A stretch of 45,342 bases of DNA from Acidaminobacter hydrogenoformans DSM 2784 (GCF_900103005.1 NZ_FMWL01000021.1:2951-48292), one strand, 5' to 3'; shown: positions 23,989-32,197, counted from the stretch's first letter. A program made the numbers and translations. Notes: generated from the letters alone by a model not told the origin.

Positions 23989-24531
23989 TTATTCATCAAT
24001 AAAAATTGCGTCAATCTGCCAAGTGTCATTTTGCTTTAAGTATAGGACATTTAAAGTGTTGAGCCGCTCATCCGGCGTGTCATACCCTGAATTGTAAATC
24101 TCGTAAATGGCATTGTAGGTATTGCCGTCCTGCCAGAATGCACGTTGTCTCAGGTTCATAGGCTGTTCAGGAATGATAAATTCCACGGTGCCTTTACCGT
24201 AAAGGCTGGTAATGACACCATCCTCAATTTCCACAGAGGGTGTAAATGCCTCGGTGACGGCGCTGTTTTCCCCGCGGATCAAAGCATTTAGTGTGCCGTA
24301 TAAATTGCTGTCCAAGGTGTTCCTGAGCTCGAGGAGACTCTCTGGATCTTCGGTTTCGATGGCGGCCAGTTCGGCTTTCAAAGCTTCATTTTCATCTGTG
24401 AGTTCGACGACTTGTGCTTTCAACATGTCGATTTCACCCTGCAGGTCAACAGGGGGTTCTGAATTTTGACATCCAGCGGCGACGAGGACAGCGACGAGGA
24501 TCAGAAATGTCAGCAGACTTTTTTTGATCAT
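23989..24531 (-). CDS. Putative secreted lipoprotein with a short coiled coil
   Basis: A 180-residue protein with a signal peptide and lipobox VAAGC (Cys near 21). A predicted coiled coil follows (about 30-63, rich in Leu/Glu heptads), then a mixed alpha/beta domain with a pattern NALIRGENSAVTEAF and a C-terminal LKQNDTWQIDAIFIDE, reminiscent of SnoaL/NTF2-like secreted domains. The function is unknown. AGGAGGT precedes ATG 24531 on the minus strand. Confidence 0.82.
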   Translation of the reverse strand: MIKKSLLTFLILVAVLVAAGCQNSEPPVDLQGEIDMLKAQVVELTDENEALKAELAAIETEDPESLLELRNTLDSNLYGTLNALIRGENSAVTEAFTPSVEIEDGVITSLYGKGTVEFIIPEQPMNLRQRAFWQDGNTYNAIYEIYNSGYDTPDERLNTLNVLYLKQNDTWQIDAIFIDE

Positions 24532-24662
24532 TTGGCAAACCTCCTGTCAATTTCAATAAGTTCTATGTTACTATTATCTCAAATGTTTCTTATTGAATGA
24601 TTAAAGAAGTATGAAATTTCGAGAAGTCTTTGTCTGGGCACTCTTTGCTTGAGGAGGAACAT

Positions 24663-25007
24663 GTGCTGATGTATGTCGCTTGTGCGGTTGTGAAAATAGT
24701 TATTCCCGGGTCGTACAGCCTAAAAGATCGCAGGCGGGTGATGCTGGGTTTGACTTCGACCATCGGCAAAGGGCCTCACATTGCGGCGGTGGATCTCAGC
24801 CCGGACGGCACTCACAATCTGGGGATCTTAGGCGTGACAACGATTTCGAATGCGCTGCACCACGCGGTTGAACTCAGGGAATCCGCGCTGAGGACATTGG
24901 ACCGGGATGGGCGTTTCGAGGTCGTGGACATTGAAACAGAGGAAATTAGGATGGAAGGCGGAAGGCCTGGGTTTAATATGCCTGGTCGAGAGGAACCGCA
25001 GATGTAA
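24663..25007 (+). CDS. DUF503 family protein (YlxP-like)
   Basis: A 114-residue protein with the family features: CAVVKIVIPGSYSLKDRRRVMLGL at the start and ISNALHHAVELRESALRTLDR later. YlxP-like proteins often lie in the infB-rbfA region, but this one stands alone, so it may be a divergent paralogue. The start is uncertain: GTG 24663 lies 5 nt after AGGAGG, and the in-frame ATG at 24669 lies 11 nt after it. It is followed after 19 nt by the reductase gene and probably cotranscribed. Confidence 0.82.
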   Translation: MLMYVACAVVKIVIPGSYSLKDRRRVMLGLTSTIGKGPHIAAVDLSPDGTHNLGILGVTTISNALHHAVELRESALRTLDRDGRFEVVDIETEEIRMEGGRPGFNMPGREEPQM

Positions 25008-25026
25008 GGATAAGGGGGATGTTGTT

Positions 25027-25965
25027 ATGTACAAAGTCGACATTGTAGGGCTGGGCGCTATTGGTGCAGCTTATGGCGCGGTTGCATTAAAAAAAGGTGG
25101 CAGCGAGATCCGGGTGCTTGTGGACGATTCCAGGTATTCGGTATATAAGGATAAAATAATCGAGGTCAACGGAGAACCGTTCAAATTTGCTGCCGCGTCG
25201 CCGGCCTACCGTCAAGGGGCGTTTGAAGGCCCGGCGGACCTGATGATTGTAGCCTGTAAGTATCCTGCCCTGGAGGAAGCCCTTGAGGTAGCCAAACAAT
25301 TTGCGGGAGAGAATACACTGGTCATGACGGTGCTGAACGGTCTTTTAAGTGAAATTGTGGCTGTTGAGAAGCTGGGTGAGGACCGCGTGCTGCATTCTTT
25401 CTGCATGGGCATAGATACGGTGAAGCACGGTGACCGTGTGGATTACAGAAATATAGGCCGGATTGTCTTTGGTGCTGTACCTCAGGGGCCTGAAGATCCC
25501 CGGGTTCTGAAAGCGCGGGAGATTCTCGAAGAAGCAGGCATACCCTACGAAGTGCCGCAGGACATTCTCGCCATGATGTGGAAAAAATTTATGATCAACG
25601 TTTCGGGGAACCAGCTTTCTGCCGTCCTGGAGCTGAATTACAGCTATTTTCAGGAGGATGAGGACCTTCAGGCGCTCCTGAGAGCTGTCATGATGGAAGT
25701 CGTGGGGCTTGCCCAGCTCAAAGGGGTCAACCTCTCTGAAAACGCCATTGACGAGTACCTGAACAGCGTCAAGAAGCACGACCCCCTGGGAAAGACCTCC
25801 ATGCACCAGGATATTGAGGCGGGAAGGCTTACGGAGGTCGAGCTGTTTGCTGGACATATGCTCGAAATGGGTGAAGAACTCGGCGTCGACCTGCCCTACA
25901 ACCGGATGCTTTATCATTTGATCCGGATCAAGGAGCGTCAGGCAGGGGCCAGGCAAAAGGCTTAG
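25027..25965 (+). CDS. Ketopantoate reductase family (2-dehydropantoate 2-reductase) protein
   Basis: A 312-residue NADPH-dependent reductase. The Rossmann start VDIVGLGAIGAAYG (about 4-17), the catalytic Lys in MMWKKFMINVSGNQLSAV (about residue 180) and the C-terminal helical domain (HMLEMGEELGVDLPYNRMLYHLI) fit the PanE/ApbA fold. Some members act on other 2-oxoacids, so pantothenate synthesis is likely but not certain; no other pan gene is near. ATG 25027 has AAGGGGG upstream. Confidence 0.87.
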   Translation: MYKVDIVGLGAIGAAYGAVALKKGGSEIRVLVDDSRYSVYKDKIIEVNGEPFKFAAASPAYRQGAFEGPADLMIVACKYPALEEALEVAKQFAGENTLVMTVLNGLLSEIVAVEKLGEDRVLHSFCMGIDTVKHGDRVDYRNIGRIVFGAVPQGPEDPRVLKAREILEEAGIPYEVPQDILAMMWKKFMINVSGNQLSAVLELNYSYFQEDEDLQALLRAVMMEVVGLAQLKGVNLSENAIDEYLNSVKKHDPLGKTSMHQDIEAGRLTEVELFAGHMLEMGEELGVDLPYNRMLYHLIRIKERQAGARQKA

Positions 25966-25981
25966 AGTTAAAAGTAACTAT

Positions 25982-26047
25982 AAAGAAGGGAAAAAGCACG
26001 GTGGCTGTTTTTTTAGGTCCGCTGGCTCTATTTCCCTTCTTTTTTTA
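25982..26047 (+). terminator. Terminator after the reductase gene
   Basis: A 12-bp stem AAAGAAGGGAAA/TTTCCCTTCTTT (25982-25993/26031-26042) is followed by a T run. Confidence 0.87.
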
Positions 26048-26148
26048 TGAGCGTAACCTGGGTTACTGAATTGGTGCTGAGCTATGTGTTAGGATAGCTA
26101 TAGTAAATACGACTAAATTAGTAGGATATAAATGGAGGATGAGATTAG

Positions 26149-26784
26149 ATGAGTTTATTTTTAGGAAAAGTACACTTTTGGCTCTACAACAAAATTCTGT
26201 GGTTCGAACATCTTGAAGACGCTATAGCCGCATATGCCGATGGTCGCGGGATCCCCGCCCAGAGCTGGAAGCAGGAATTCGAAGCAGCCTACGGCGAAGC
26301 CACTGGCGGCCGTCCGCTGGAGGAAATCATAGACCAGAGCAATATCCACGGATGGCTCCAGGAACGCATCACCCGCGCAGAATCCAGACAAGCCGCCTTC
26401 CTGACGCGCTTGACTGCTCAAGAGCCCGGCAAGATCGAAGACCTGAAGACTTTATTCCATGAGCATGGCTTAACAGCAGGCCGTAGCTATGAAGGCAATA
26501 CCGGGACACCGGAAAGCCTTTTCAATGGCCTCAATGACTACATTCTTGACGGCATGCCTTGCGACAGGGTCAATCAGATTGTTTCCAGCGAGCCAGACAA
26601 ATTTGAATGGAAAATGATGCAATGTGTTCATAAGCCGGTTTGGGACGCGGTGGACGGTGACGTCAGCCTGTTCTACGACCTGCGCCATGAATGGATCAGA
26701 GGTTTTGTCACTGGCGCATCCGACCAGTATGCTTATGGTGCGGATAATGATAACATGAGATGGATTGAAAGGAAGCGTGCCTGA
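26149..26784 (+). CDS. Conserved-looking protein of unknown function, paired with a hemerythrin
   Basis: A 211-residue, mostly helical, soluble protein with no signal peptide or clear membrane helix. Visible features are an aromatic N-terminus (VHFWLYNKILWFEHLED), a region around SNIHGWLQERITRAESRQ, and a C-terminal half with two Cys (MPCDR, MMQCVHKPVW) and YDLRHEWIRGFVTG. I do not recognise the family. ATG 26149 has GGAGG upstream. The next gene, a hemerythrin, starts 1 nt after its stop codon, so the products probably act in one process, perhaps oxygen or nitric oxide handling. Confidence 0.8.
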   Translation: MSLFLGKVHFWLYNKILWFEHLEDAIAAYADGRGIPAQSWKQEFEAAYGEATGGRPLEEIIDQSNIHGWLQERITRAESRQAAFLTRLTAQEPGKIEDLKTLFHEHGLTAGRSYEGNTGTPESLFNGLNDYILDGMPCDRVNQIVSSEPDKFEWKMMQCVHKPVWDAVDGDVSLFYDLRHEWIRGFVTGASDQYAYGADNDNMRWIERKRA

Positions 26785-26785
26785 T

Positions 26786-27340
26786 ATGATGCCTTCAGTA
26801 TTGTTGATGAACGAAGAGCACCGCTATATCAAGAGAATGCTGGGCGTCATGCGGGGCTATTGCCAAAAGGTCTTGAAAGGTGAGACGGTAGAGCTTTCAG
26901 ATTTTCGCAGCATGATCGATTTTGTCAGAAACTACGCGGATCAGCACCACCATGGCAAGGAAGAGGAGATCTTCTTTGGTTTCATGCTGGAAGAGCTTGG
27001 TGTTCTGGCTGAAAAGCTCGTTAAAATGGGCATGCTTGTAGAGCATGACCTTGGAAGACTGCTGATTGCTGATATGGAAGCCGCGCTGAAAAAAGTCGAG
27101 GCAGGAGATGAGGACGCCAAACTGGATCTGGTTTCCAATGCCATGGGGTATACCTATCTTTTGCACCGCCACATTGACAAAGAGGACGGGGTGGTGTTCA
27201 CTTTCGCGGACCGTGAGCTCTCTGACAGCGCCAAGGCAGCTATTGAAGCCCGCTACGAAGCCTTTGAGGCTTCGGAAGAGGCGGTAAACGCACGAAGCAA
27301 ATATGTCGAGCTCCTGGAAAGTCTGGAAGCGAAGCTGTAG
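26786..27340 (+). CDS. Hemerythrin HHE domain protein
   Basis: A 184-residue helical protein with the di-iron ligands of the HHE family: H12 in NEEHRYI, the DQHHHGKEEEIFF segment (H54-H56 and Glu residues), H87 in VEHDLGR, and LLHRHIDKEDGVVF (about 126-139). Such proteins bind or sense O2 or NO, or protect against them. I chose ATG 26786, with AAAGGAAG about 10 nt upstream; the longer reading start would overlap the previous gene. A strong terminator follows, and the next gene downstream is a convergent Crp/Fnr regulator. Confidence 0.93.
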   Translation: MMPSVLLMNEEHRYIKRMLGVMRGYCQKVLKGETVELSDFRSMIDFVRNYADQHHHGKEEEIFFGFMLEELGVLAEKLVKMGMLVEHDLGRLLIADMEAALKKVEAGDEDAKLDLVSNAMGYTYLLHRHIDKEDGVVFTFADRELSDSAKAAIEARYEAFEASEEAVNARSKYVELLESLEAKL

Positions 27341-27368
27341 GTCACAGCTTGTCATATAGATAATTATT

Positions 27369-27427
27369 AAAGCCTGTTCCCGGTTCTGAAGTGAGCATAT
27401 CACTTCGGACTGGGGACAGGCTTTTTT
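27369..27427 (+). terminator. Terminator after the hemerythrin gene
   Basis: A 13-bp outer stem (27369-27381/27412-27424, one G-T pair) encloses a CTGAAGTGA/TCACTTCGG hairpin and is followed by a T run. The GGGGACAGGC arm recurs near 38300. Confidence 0.87.
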
Positions 27428-27484
27428 GATTTCGCTCATAATAATGCTCAAAGTAAGGCGCGTAGTGATGCAGGCAGTTGTATG

Positions 27485-28141
27485 CTAAGGCTTTAGGAGG
27501 GTGATGGTGGCGCGGTCGTAGTCAATAATCCCGGATGCCTTCATTTCCCTAAGCGCCCTCGACAAAGAGGTTCTCGAGACATCGAGATATTCTGCCAGGG
27601 CCTTCTTCGAGTGAGGGAGCTTAAGCCGCGTCTCTCCTTTGGGCAGGTTTTGTTTGAGATAGATCAGCACCTTATCCTCAATACTTCTGCCAGTTAAATA
27701 ATCAATACCTTGAGACAAGGCAAAGGATTTGATGGAAATTGCTTTAAGCAGCGATAAAAGCACCGCGCGATCCTGCATAGTGAGCTTGATCAAGGCATCC
27801 GGCTCAACCCGGAGCAGCTTTGAGGGCTTTAAGGCTGTGACGCCAAAAGGAAAGTGCTTTAGGCCTGAGAAGATCAGATTCGCTCCAAAGACTTCTCCTT
27901 TTCCAAATTGGCTGATTCTTGTGAGACGTCCTTCCTCATCCAGCTTTTCTACGGCTATTTCGCCCTCCACGACGAGGTCGACGGCAGTGCATGGATCGCC
28001 TGCAAGGTACACAAGGGCCTCGGCTTCAAAGGTATGGTAGCGGGCCTCGCCGGTATGGAGCCATTCCGTCAGCACGGCCTCCGGCAGGACGTGGAGCAGG
28101 GACTGAATTAGGGGTGAGGTGACAGCTTCAGAGCGCGACAT
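27485..28141 (-). CDS. Crp/Fnr-family transcriptional regulator
   Basis: A 218-residue regulator with a cyclic-nucleotide-binding-type sensor domain (about 10-120), a dimerisation helix, and a C-terminal helix-turn-helix (about 165-205, SKKALAEYLDVSRTSLSRALREM). It lacks the four Cys of FNR Fe-S sensors. The second ATG (28141) is chosen because AGGAGG lies 7 nt upstream; the first lies 1 nt after it. It is divergent from the old-yellow-enzyme operon and convergent with the hemerythrin gene, so it may control redox or NO/O2 stress genes. Confidence 0.9.
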   Translation of the reverse strand: MSRSEAVTSPLIQSLLHVLPEAVLTEWLHTGEARYHTFEAEALVYLAGDPCTAVDLVVEGEIAVEKLDEEGRLTRISQFGKGEVFGANLIFSGLKHFPFGVTALKPSKLLRVEPDALIKLTMQDRAVLLSLLKAISIKSFALSQGIDYLTGRSIEDKVLIYLKQNLPKGETRLKLPHSKKALAEYLDVSRTSLSRALREMKASGIIDYDRATITLLKP

Positions 28142-28190
28142 GGTCATGCCTCCTTGCGGCAACAAGTTTATTTTGAGGGGGTCTCCTAAG

Positions 28191-28196
28191 ATTATA
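28191..28196 (-). promoter_or_regulatory. -10 box of the Crp/Fnr gene
   Basis: TATAAT on the minus strand, 50 nt before the start codon. No -35 is visible; an inverted repeat is centred about 40 bp upstream of the expected start site. Confidence 0.5.
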
Positions 28197-28212
28197 GCAT
28201 AGCCTGGGAAGC

Positions 28213-28236
28213 CTTATATAAGATTTGTTGTATAAG
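28213..28236 (+). promoter_or_regulatory. Inverted repeat, candidate operator for the Crp/Fnr protein
   Basis: CTTATA-N12-TATAAG lies between two divergent -10 boxes (minus 28196, plus 28259). The centre is near -40 for the regulator gene and near -46 for the plus-strand promoter. Neither promoter has a recognisable -35. Confidence 0.45.
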
Positions 28237-28258
28237 AAGGGCTTGGTGGCATAATTAG

Positions 28259-28264
28259 TATAAT
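28259..28264 (+). promoter_or_regulatory. -10 box of the OYE-ccdA-tlpA operon
   Basis: TATAAT without a matching -35, about 167 nt before the OYE start. A weak CCCC/GGGG hairpin followed by six T (28296-28326) lies in the leader. Confidence 0.5.
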
Positions 28265-28430
28265 TTGGTGATGTGGTTAATTAAACGAAAACTGATCCCC
28301 TGCCCCACCCGGGGGAATTATTTTTTCATTTTGCAGAAGGGGCTGTTCAATTTCAATAAAATGGGGCATAATTAAATGAGAATGTATCTCAAACAAGGTC
28401 ATTCGTTCCAACTTATAAGGAGTGAATCGT

Positions 28431-29450
28431 ATGAAACGGTTATTTGAACCTCTTGAGCTCAAAAAACTCAAGCTGAAAAATAGAATAGTCATGCCGCCAA
28501 TGTGCATGTACAGTGCAGAAGAAGGTTTGGCGAATGCTTTTCATGAAACGCACTATACCACAAGGGCTATGGGGGGGACGGGTCTGATTATTGTCGAGGC
28601 CACAGGGGTTCTTCCCCAGGGGCGGATTTCGGACCACTGCTTAGGTCTCTGGAATGATGCCCAAGGAGAAGCGCTCTCCAGGGTAGTTGAACGCGTCCAT
28701 GCTGCAGGGGCTAAGATTGGGATCCAGCTGATTCATGCCGGGCGAAAATCGACAGTGACCGGCAGACCACTTCAGGCGCCATCTGCAGTTCGCTTCAGCG
28801 AAGATTTTCCCGTTCCTGAGGAAATGTCGAAAACCGAGATTGAAGAGGTTGTCGAGGCTTACCGGAGCGCGGCCCTGCGGGCGCTGAACGCTGGCTTTGA
28901 CCTGGTGGAAATTCACGCGGCCCATGGTTATCTGATCAATCAGTTTCTTTCTCCTCTCGTCAATTATAGAAGTGACGCTTACGGCGAAAATCAATTCCTG
29001 CTCTTGACCGAAGTGGTTCAGTCTGTACGGTCTGTTTGGCCGGTGGAAATGCCTTTAAGTGTTAGAATTTCTGCGGAAGAGTATGACAAAGGCGGTCTTC
29101 ACCCTGAAGATCTCGCCAGTGGGATTTTGGGTGCCAACCTTCAAGCGCTCGGTGTGGACCTTCTTCACGTCAGCTCCGGTGGGGTTGTGTCTGCGCCTGT
29201 CCGTGACTTTCCAGGCTATCAATTGGAATTTGCCAGAGTGATAGGCACGACAACTGGCATTCCCACGATCACAGGAGGACGCATGACAGATCCTGTCCAT
29301 GTGGAGGATGTTCTCGCGCTGCCTGGAATAGATTTGGTTTTCCTCGGGCGAGAGCTTCTCAGAAACCCATACTGGCCGCTGGCTGCGGCTCAGAGGCTTG
29401 GCGTTGAAATCGAATGGCCAAAACAGTATGAACGCGCGAGGTATAAATAG
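28431..29450 (+). CDS. namA: Old yellow enzyme family NADPH dehydrogenase (YqjM/NamA-like)
   Basis: A 339-residue FMN-binding TIM barrel that reduces activated C=C bonds. The start KNRIVMPPMCMYS carries the Cys and Tyr of the YqjM class, QLIHAGRK follows near 100, and EIHAAHGYLINQFLSPLVNYR supplies the substrate-binding His pair. FLGRELLRNPYWP closes the barrel, and length matches YqjM (338). ATG 28431 has AAGGAG upstream; the in-frame GTG at 28422 overlaps that SD. It heads an operon with a CcdA and a TlpA protein. Confidence 0.92.
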   Translation: MKRLFEPLELKKLKLKNRIVMPPMCMYSAEEGLANAFHETHYTTRAMGGTGLIIVEATGVLPQGRISDHCLGLWNDAQGEALSRVVERVHAAGAKIGIQLIHAGRKSTVTGRPLQAPSAVRFSEDFPVPEEMSKTEIEEVVEAYRSAALRALNAGFDLVEIHAAHGYLINQFLSPLVNYRSDAYGENQFLLLTEVVQSVRSVWPVEMPLSVRISAEEYDKGGLHPEDLASGILGANLQALGVDLLHVSSGGVVSAPVRDFPGYQLEFARVIGTTTGIPTITGGRMTDPVHVEDVLALPGIDLVFLGRELLRNPYWPLAAAQRLGVEIEWPKQYERARYK

Positions 29451-29461
29451 GAGGTGGCAGA

Positions 29462-30163
29462 GTGCTTAATTTAGCTCAGGATGTTTCCTATGGCGTCGCG
29501 TTTTTAGCAGGTCTCCTTTCGTTCTTCTCACCTTGTATCATCCCTATGATCCCGGCGTACCTGATGTATATAACGGGGAGTCAGCTCGACGCTTCCAATC
29601 AAGTGACCAGAAGGCATGCTTTTCTGAAGACGCTTGTTTTTGTCGCAGGTTTTACGGTTGTTTTCTTGATCATGGGTACCAGCGCAAGCTTTCTGGGCAC
29701 ATTTTTTTCCAGAAACCGCGTCTGGATCCAAAGGCTCAGTGGTCTTGTGATCATTGTCTTTGGGCTTAACTTATTGGGCATTCTAAAGTTTTCGGGCCTA
29801 TCAAAGGTCACGCGTTTCAGAGCAACTGCCAAGGAAAACTCTTATTCGGGGGCATTCGTCCTGGGTCTCGCTTTTGCGGCAGGATGGACGCCTTGCTTTG
29901 GCCCTGTGTTGGCCTCAATACTTTTGTATGCTGGCGCAAGCGCTACTGTGGCGAAGGGCTTCATGCTGCTCCTCGTATATTCACTGGGTATGGCAATTCC
30001 ATTTTTGGTCTCGGCGGTTTTTCTGACTGAAATTAGCGGTTGGATTTCAAAATTTGAACGGGGCGCTGAAAAAGTCACAAAAATGGCAGGCCTCGTATTG
30101 ATAATTTTTGGAATTCTCGTGGCGACAGGTTATATTGTCAGACTTGGCGGACTGCTTGTTTAG
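29462..30163 (+). CDS. ccdA: Cytochrome c biogenesis protein CcdA family (thiol-disulfide electron carrier)
   Basis: A 233-residue, six-helix membrane protein that moves reducing equivalents from the cytoplasmic thioredoxin system across the membrane. The paired Cys motifs LSFFSPCIIPMIPAYL (about 21-36) and AGWTPCFGPVLASI (about 140-153) are the redox-active pair. GTG 29462 has GGAGGTGG upstream. The next gene encodes a thioredoxin-like lipoprotein that is its likely partner. Confidence 0.92.
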   Translation: MLNLAQDVSYGVAFLAGLLSFFSPCIIPMIPAYLMYITGSQLDASNQVTRRHAFLKTLVFVAGFTVVFLIMGTSASFLGTFFSRNRVWIQRLSGLVIIVFGLNLLGILKFSGLSKVTRFRATAKENSYSGAFVLGLAFAAGWTPCFGPVLASILLYAGASATVAKGFMLLLVYSLGMAIPFLVSAVFLTEISGWISKFERGAEKVTKMAGLVLIIFGILVATGYIVRLGGLLV

Positions 30164-30249
30164 CTGAGTAAAACAAAGCGAACTATTTTGAAGTGATGTG
30201 ACAGCCGTGAGAAAGTACAGCACGGCCAGGACAACAGGAGGGTAAGGTT

Positions 30250-30846
30250 ATGGATAAAAAAATGAAAAGCATTGGTAAACCAGTCCTTTTTCTGATCGCG
30301 CTGCTGGCTTTGATGCTGGCGATTGGAGGCTGCTCGCCTCAAGCGCCTGCTTCAGAAGTCCCGGCAAGCGAAACGCCAAACGCTGAGTCACCGGGTTCGG
30401 AGGCGCAGGCGGAAGACCCCTACAATAAGGTTATCCCTTTTGAACTTCCGGACTTAGACGGCAATATAGTCTCCATTTCAGATTTCGAAGAAAAATATGT
30501 ATTGATTAATTTCTGGGCGACCTGGTGTACTTATTGTGATCAGGAGATGCCCGACCTGCAGAAGCTGCAGGATAACTACGGGGATGAACTCGTCGTTATT
30601 CTGGTCAACGTTCAGGAAAAAGAAGAGGAGGTCGGAGCCTATCTTGAAAAGAGAGGACTCAGCATGCTGACGGTTCTGGACCAAAAGGGTGAGGTCTCGG
30701 GCATGTACGGCGTGACGGGCATGCCGTCCTCCTATTTTGTAACGCCTGATCAAAGGGTTATTGGCTATGTAGCCGGAATGATGTCCTATGAGACAATGGA
30801 GCAGTCTCTGGAGTATGTCAAAGAGCAATACGAAGCAACTAAATAA
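30250..30846 (+). CDS. TlpA/ResA-type thioredoxin-like lipoprotein
   Basis: A 198-residue secreted lipoprotein. A signal peptide ends in the lipobox AIGGC (Cys28), a low-complexity Pro/Ala/Glu linker (30-56) follows, then a thioredoxin-like AhpC/TSA-Redoxin domain with WATWCTYC (Cys93 and Cys96) and the cis-proline GMPSSYF. It reduces extracellular disulfides using electrons from the CcdA partner. AGGAGGGTAAGGTT precedes the start. It is the last gene of the operon. Confidence 0.93.
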   Translation: MDKKMKSIGKPVLFLIALLALMLAIGGCSPQAPASEVPASETPNAESPGSEAQAEDPYNKVIPFELPDLDGNIVSISDFEEKYVLINFWATWCTYCDQEMPDLQKLQDNYGDELVVILVNVQEKEEEVGAYLEKRGLSMLTVLDQKGEVSGMYGVTGMPSSYFVTPDQRVIGYVAGMMSYETMEQSLEYVKEQYEATK

Positions 30847-30881
30847 GCTGTCCCAAGATCCTTCAGGGTTTTGTGCAGAAG

Positions 30882-30918
30882 TATGGAGATGCATTGAAAT
30901 GCAACTCCATATTTTTTT
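30882..30918 (+). terminator. Terminator of the OYE-ccdA-tlpA operon
   Basis: The stem TATGGAG/CTCCATA (30882-30888/30905-30911) continues inward with TGCAT/ATGCA after an A-A mismatch and is followed by seven T. Confidence 0.86.
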
Positions 30919-31203
30919 GTTGCAAATTTCTTTTTGGAATTACCTTAAAATGCAAGTTGTATTTTTGAAGATTCAAAATCGAAAAGTTACAAAAGGATTT
31001 CGTGTATCGAAAAAACTTATGACTTACTTAAAAAACTATTAAGAAAAATTTAATATTCAGCCTGAGACAAGGCGTTTGCAGCATTTATTATAATGGGTAT
31101 AAGAATTTCAGATGCAGTAGGTGACAGGGATACAGAGGATAACCAGCCTGAAATAATACAAGAAGATTACAACGGTGAATAATTTTATGCCGTTGACTGA
31201 ATA
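30919..31203. other. AT-rich intergenic stretch without a supported gene
   Basis: The stretch has no open frame with an SD. It contains a TATAAT (31089-31094) with no clear -35 and an AACGG/CCGTT hairpin (31171-31175/31190-31194). A motif CAGCCT(g/a)A occurs here twice and again at 31250. Nothing else was recognised. Confidence 0.5.
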
Positions 31204-31231
31204 TTGACAAGTAAAATGAATCCGTGATAAA
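31204..31231 (+). promoter_or_regulatory. Promoter of the GNAT gene
   Basis: A consensus TTGACA (31204-31209) is followed after 16 nt by GATAAA (31226-31231). The leader of about 140 nt contains competing hairpins. Confidence 0.7.
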
Positions 31232-31248
31232 ATTCATTAAACCTTCTT

Positions 31249-31307
31249 CCAGCCTAAATGAAATGTCGGCTTTTTCGTGTGCTTGGCGCTTCCAAAGGCT
31301 GGTTTTT
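31249..31307 (+). promoter_or_regulatory. Leader with mutually exclusive hairpins (possible attenuator)
   Basis: AGCC (31251-31254) can pair with GGCT (31268-31271), followed by TTTT. CCAGCC (31249-31254) can instead pair with GGCTGG (31297-31302), followed by TTTTT. The same 5' arm is used by both, as in attenuators. No known riboswitch family was matched. Confidence 0.4.
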
Positions 31308-31379
31308 AATCCTAAAGGTTATCTGATAATTGAAATAAATAAAAATAAGCTTTTATATCGATAAAGGATGGTGAAAATC

Positions 31380-32147
31380 GTGAAGTTAATCGATTTCGGA
31401 AAGCTCGTCTCAAGAGCGAATGGAGAAAAGAAAGAAAAAGAATTTGAAATGGTCATGCTGGATGACTCGAAACTTGACGACGTCATGAAGCTTCAGGATC
31501 TGATCTATTCGAATCTTCGTGACAAGGACATTTTCGCAACGGACACAAAGGAAGATTATCTCAAGGACATGGCGGATGGCGGCTTCGTTCTCGGTGTTTA
31601 TGTTGACAAGGAACTGATTTCTTACAGATATGTCAGCTTCCCTGGCTTCAGTGAAAAAAACCTCGGACTTGATCTGGGCATGCACCCTGAAGCGCTGATG
31701 TATTCCGCCAATCTGGAGACAACCGTTGTACACCCGGATTTCCGTGGAAACAAGCTGCAAAAGCTGACCTTGGATCACGCCATTGAGCTCGTCAAGGAGA
31801 AAGGTTATTATCATTTGTTCTCAACAGTATCGCCTAAGAATATCTTCAGCCTTGCCAATATTATGTCTGGTGAATTAAAGGTCAAGGGTTTGAAGAAAAA
31901 ATACGGCAAACTGCCAGATAACAGTGATGGCAAATGGAGGTTCATATTGCACCGCGATTTAAAAGAAGAAGTTTGCGCGGAATATGGCAATTTGTTGTCC
32001 CTCAGCCTGACGGACTTCAATTCTCAGGTTAAAGCCCTTAAAGGCGGATATATTGGTCATCAAGTGGACAGGTTCGATCAGAAAATTGTCTACGCGGACA
32101 ACAACAGCTGCGGCTTGGTTGTCCCTGAACAAAGTATATTATTGTAA
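31380..32147 (+). CDS. GNAT family N-acetyltransferase
   Basis: A 255-residue protein with a GNAT core: ANLETTVVHPDFRGNKLQKLTLDHAIE contains the acetyl-CoA pyrophosphate loop (RGNKLQ), followed by the GYYHLFSTVSPKNIFSLANI segment typical of motif B. The C-terminal third (about 165-255) is an additional domain of unknown role. The substrate is unknown. I chose GTG 31380, which has AAGGATGG upstream; the ATG at 31368 has an SD directly against it. A terminator follows. Confidence 0.82.
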   Translation: MKLIDFGKLVSRANGEKKEKEFEMVMLDDSKLDDVMKLQDLIYSNLRDKDIFATDTKEDYLKDMADGGFVLGVYVDKELISYRYVSFPGFSEKNLGLDLGMHPEALMYSANLETTVVHPDFRGNKLQKLTLDHAIELVKEKGYYHLFSTVSPKNIFSLANIMSGELKVKGLKKKYGKLPDNSDGKWRFILHRDLKEEVCAEYGNLLSLSLTDFNSQVKALKGGYIGHQVDRFDQKIVYADNNSCGLVVPEQSILL

Positions 32148-32151
32148 GAAC

Positions 32152-32185
32152 AAATCCCCGTCGGAAACGGCGGGGGTTTATTTTT
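32152..32185 (+). terminator. Terminator of the GNAT gene
   Basis: The stem AAATCCCCGTC/GGCGGGGGTTT (32152-32162/32169-32179) with a GAAAC-type loop is followed by ATTTTTT. Confidence 0.87.
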
Positions 32186-32197
32186 TCAGAAAAGCCG

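Noticed and set aside
31368..31379. ATG 31368 as start of the GNAT gene
   Set aside because: The SD would lie directly against this ATG; GTG 31380 has proper spacing from AAGGATGG.
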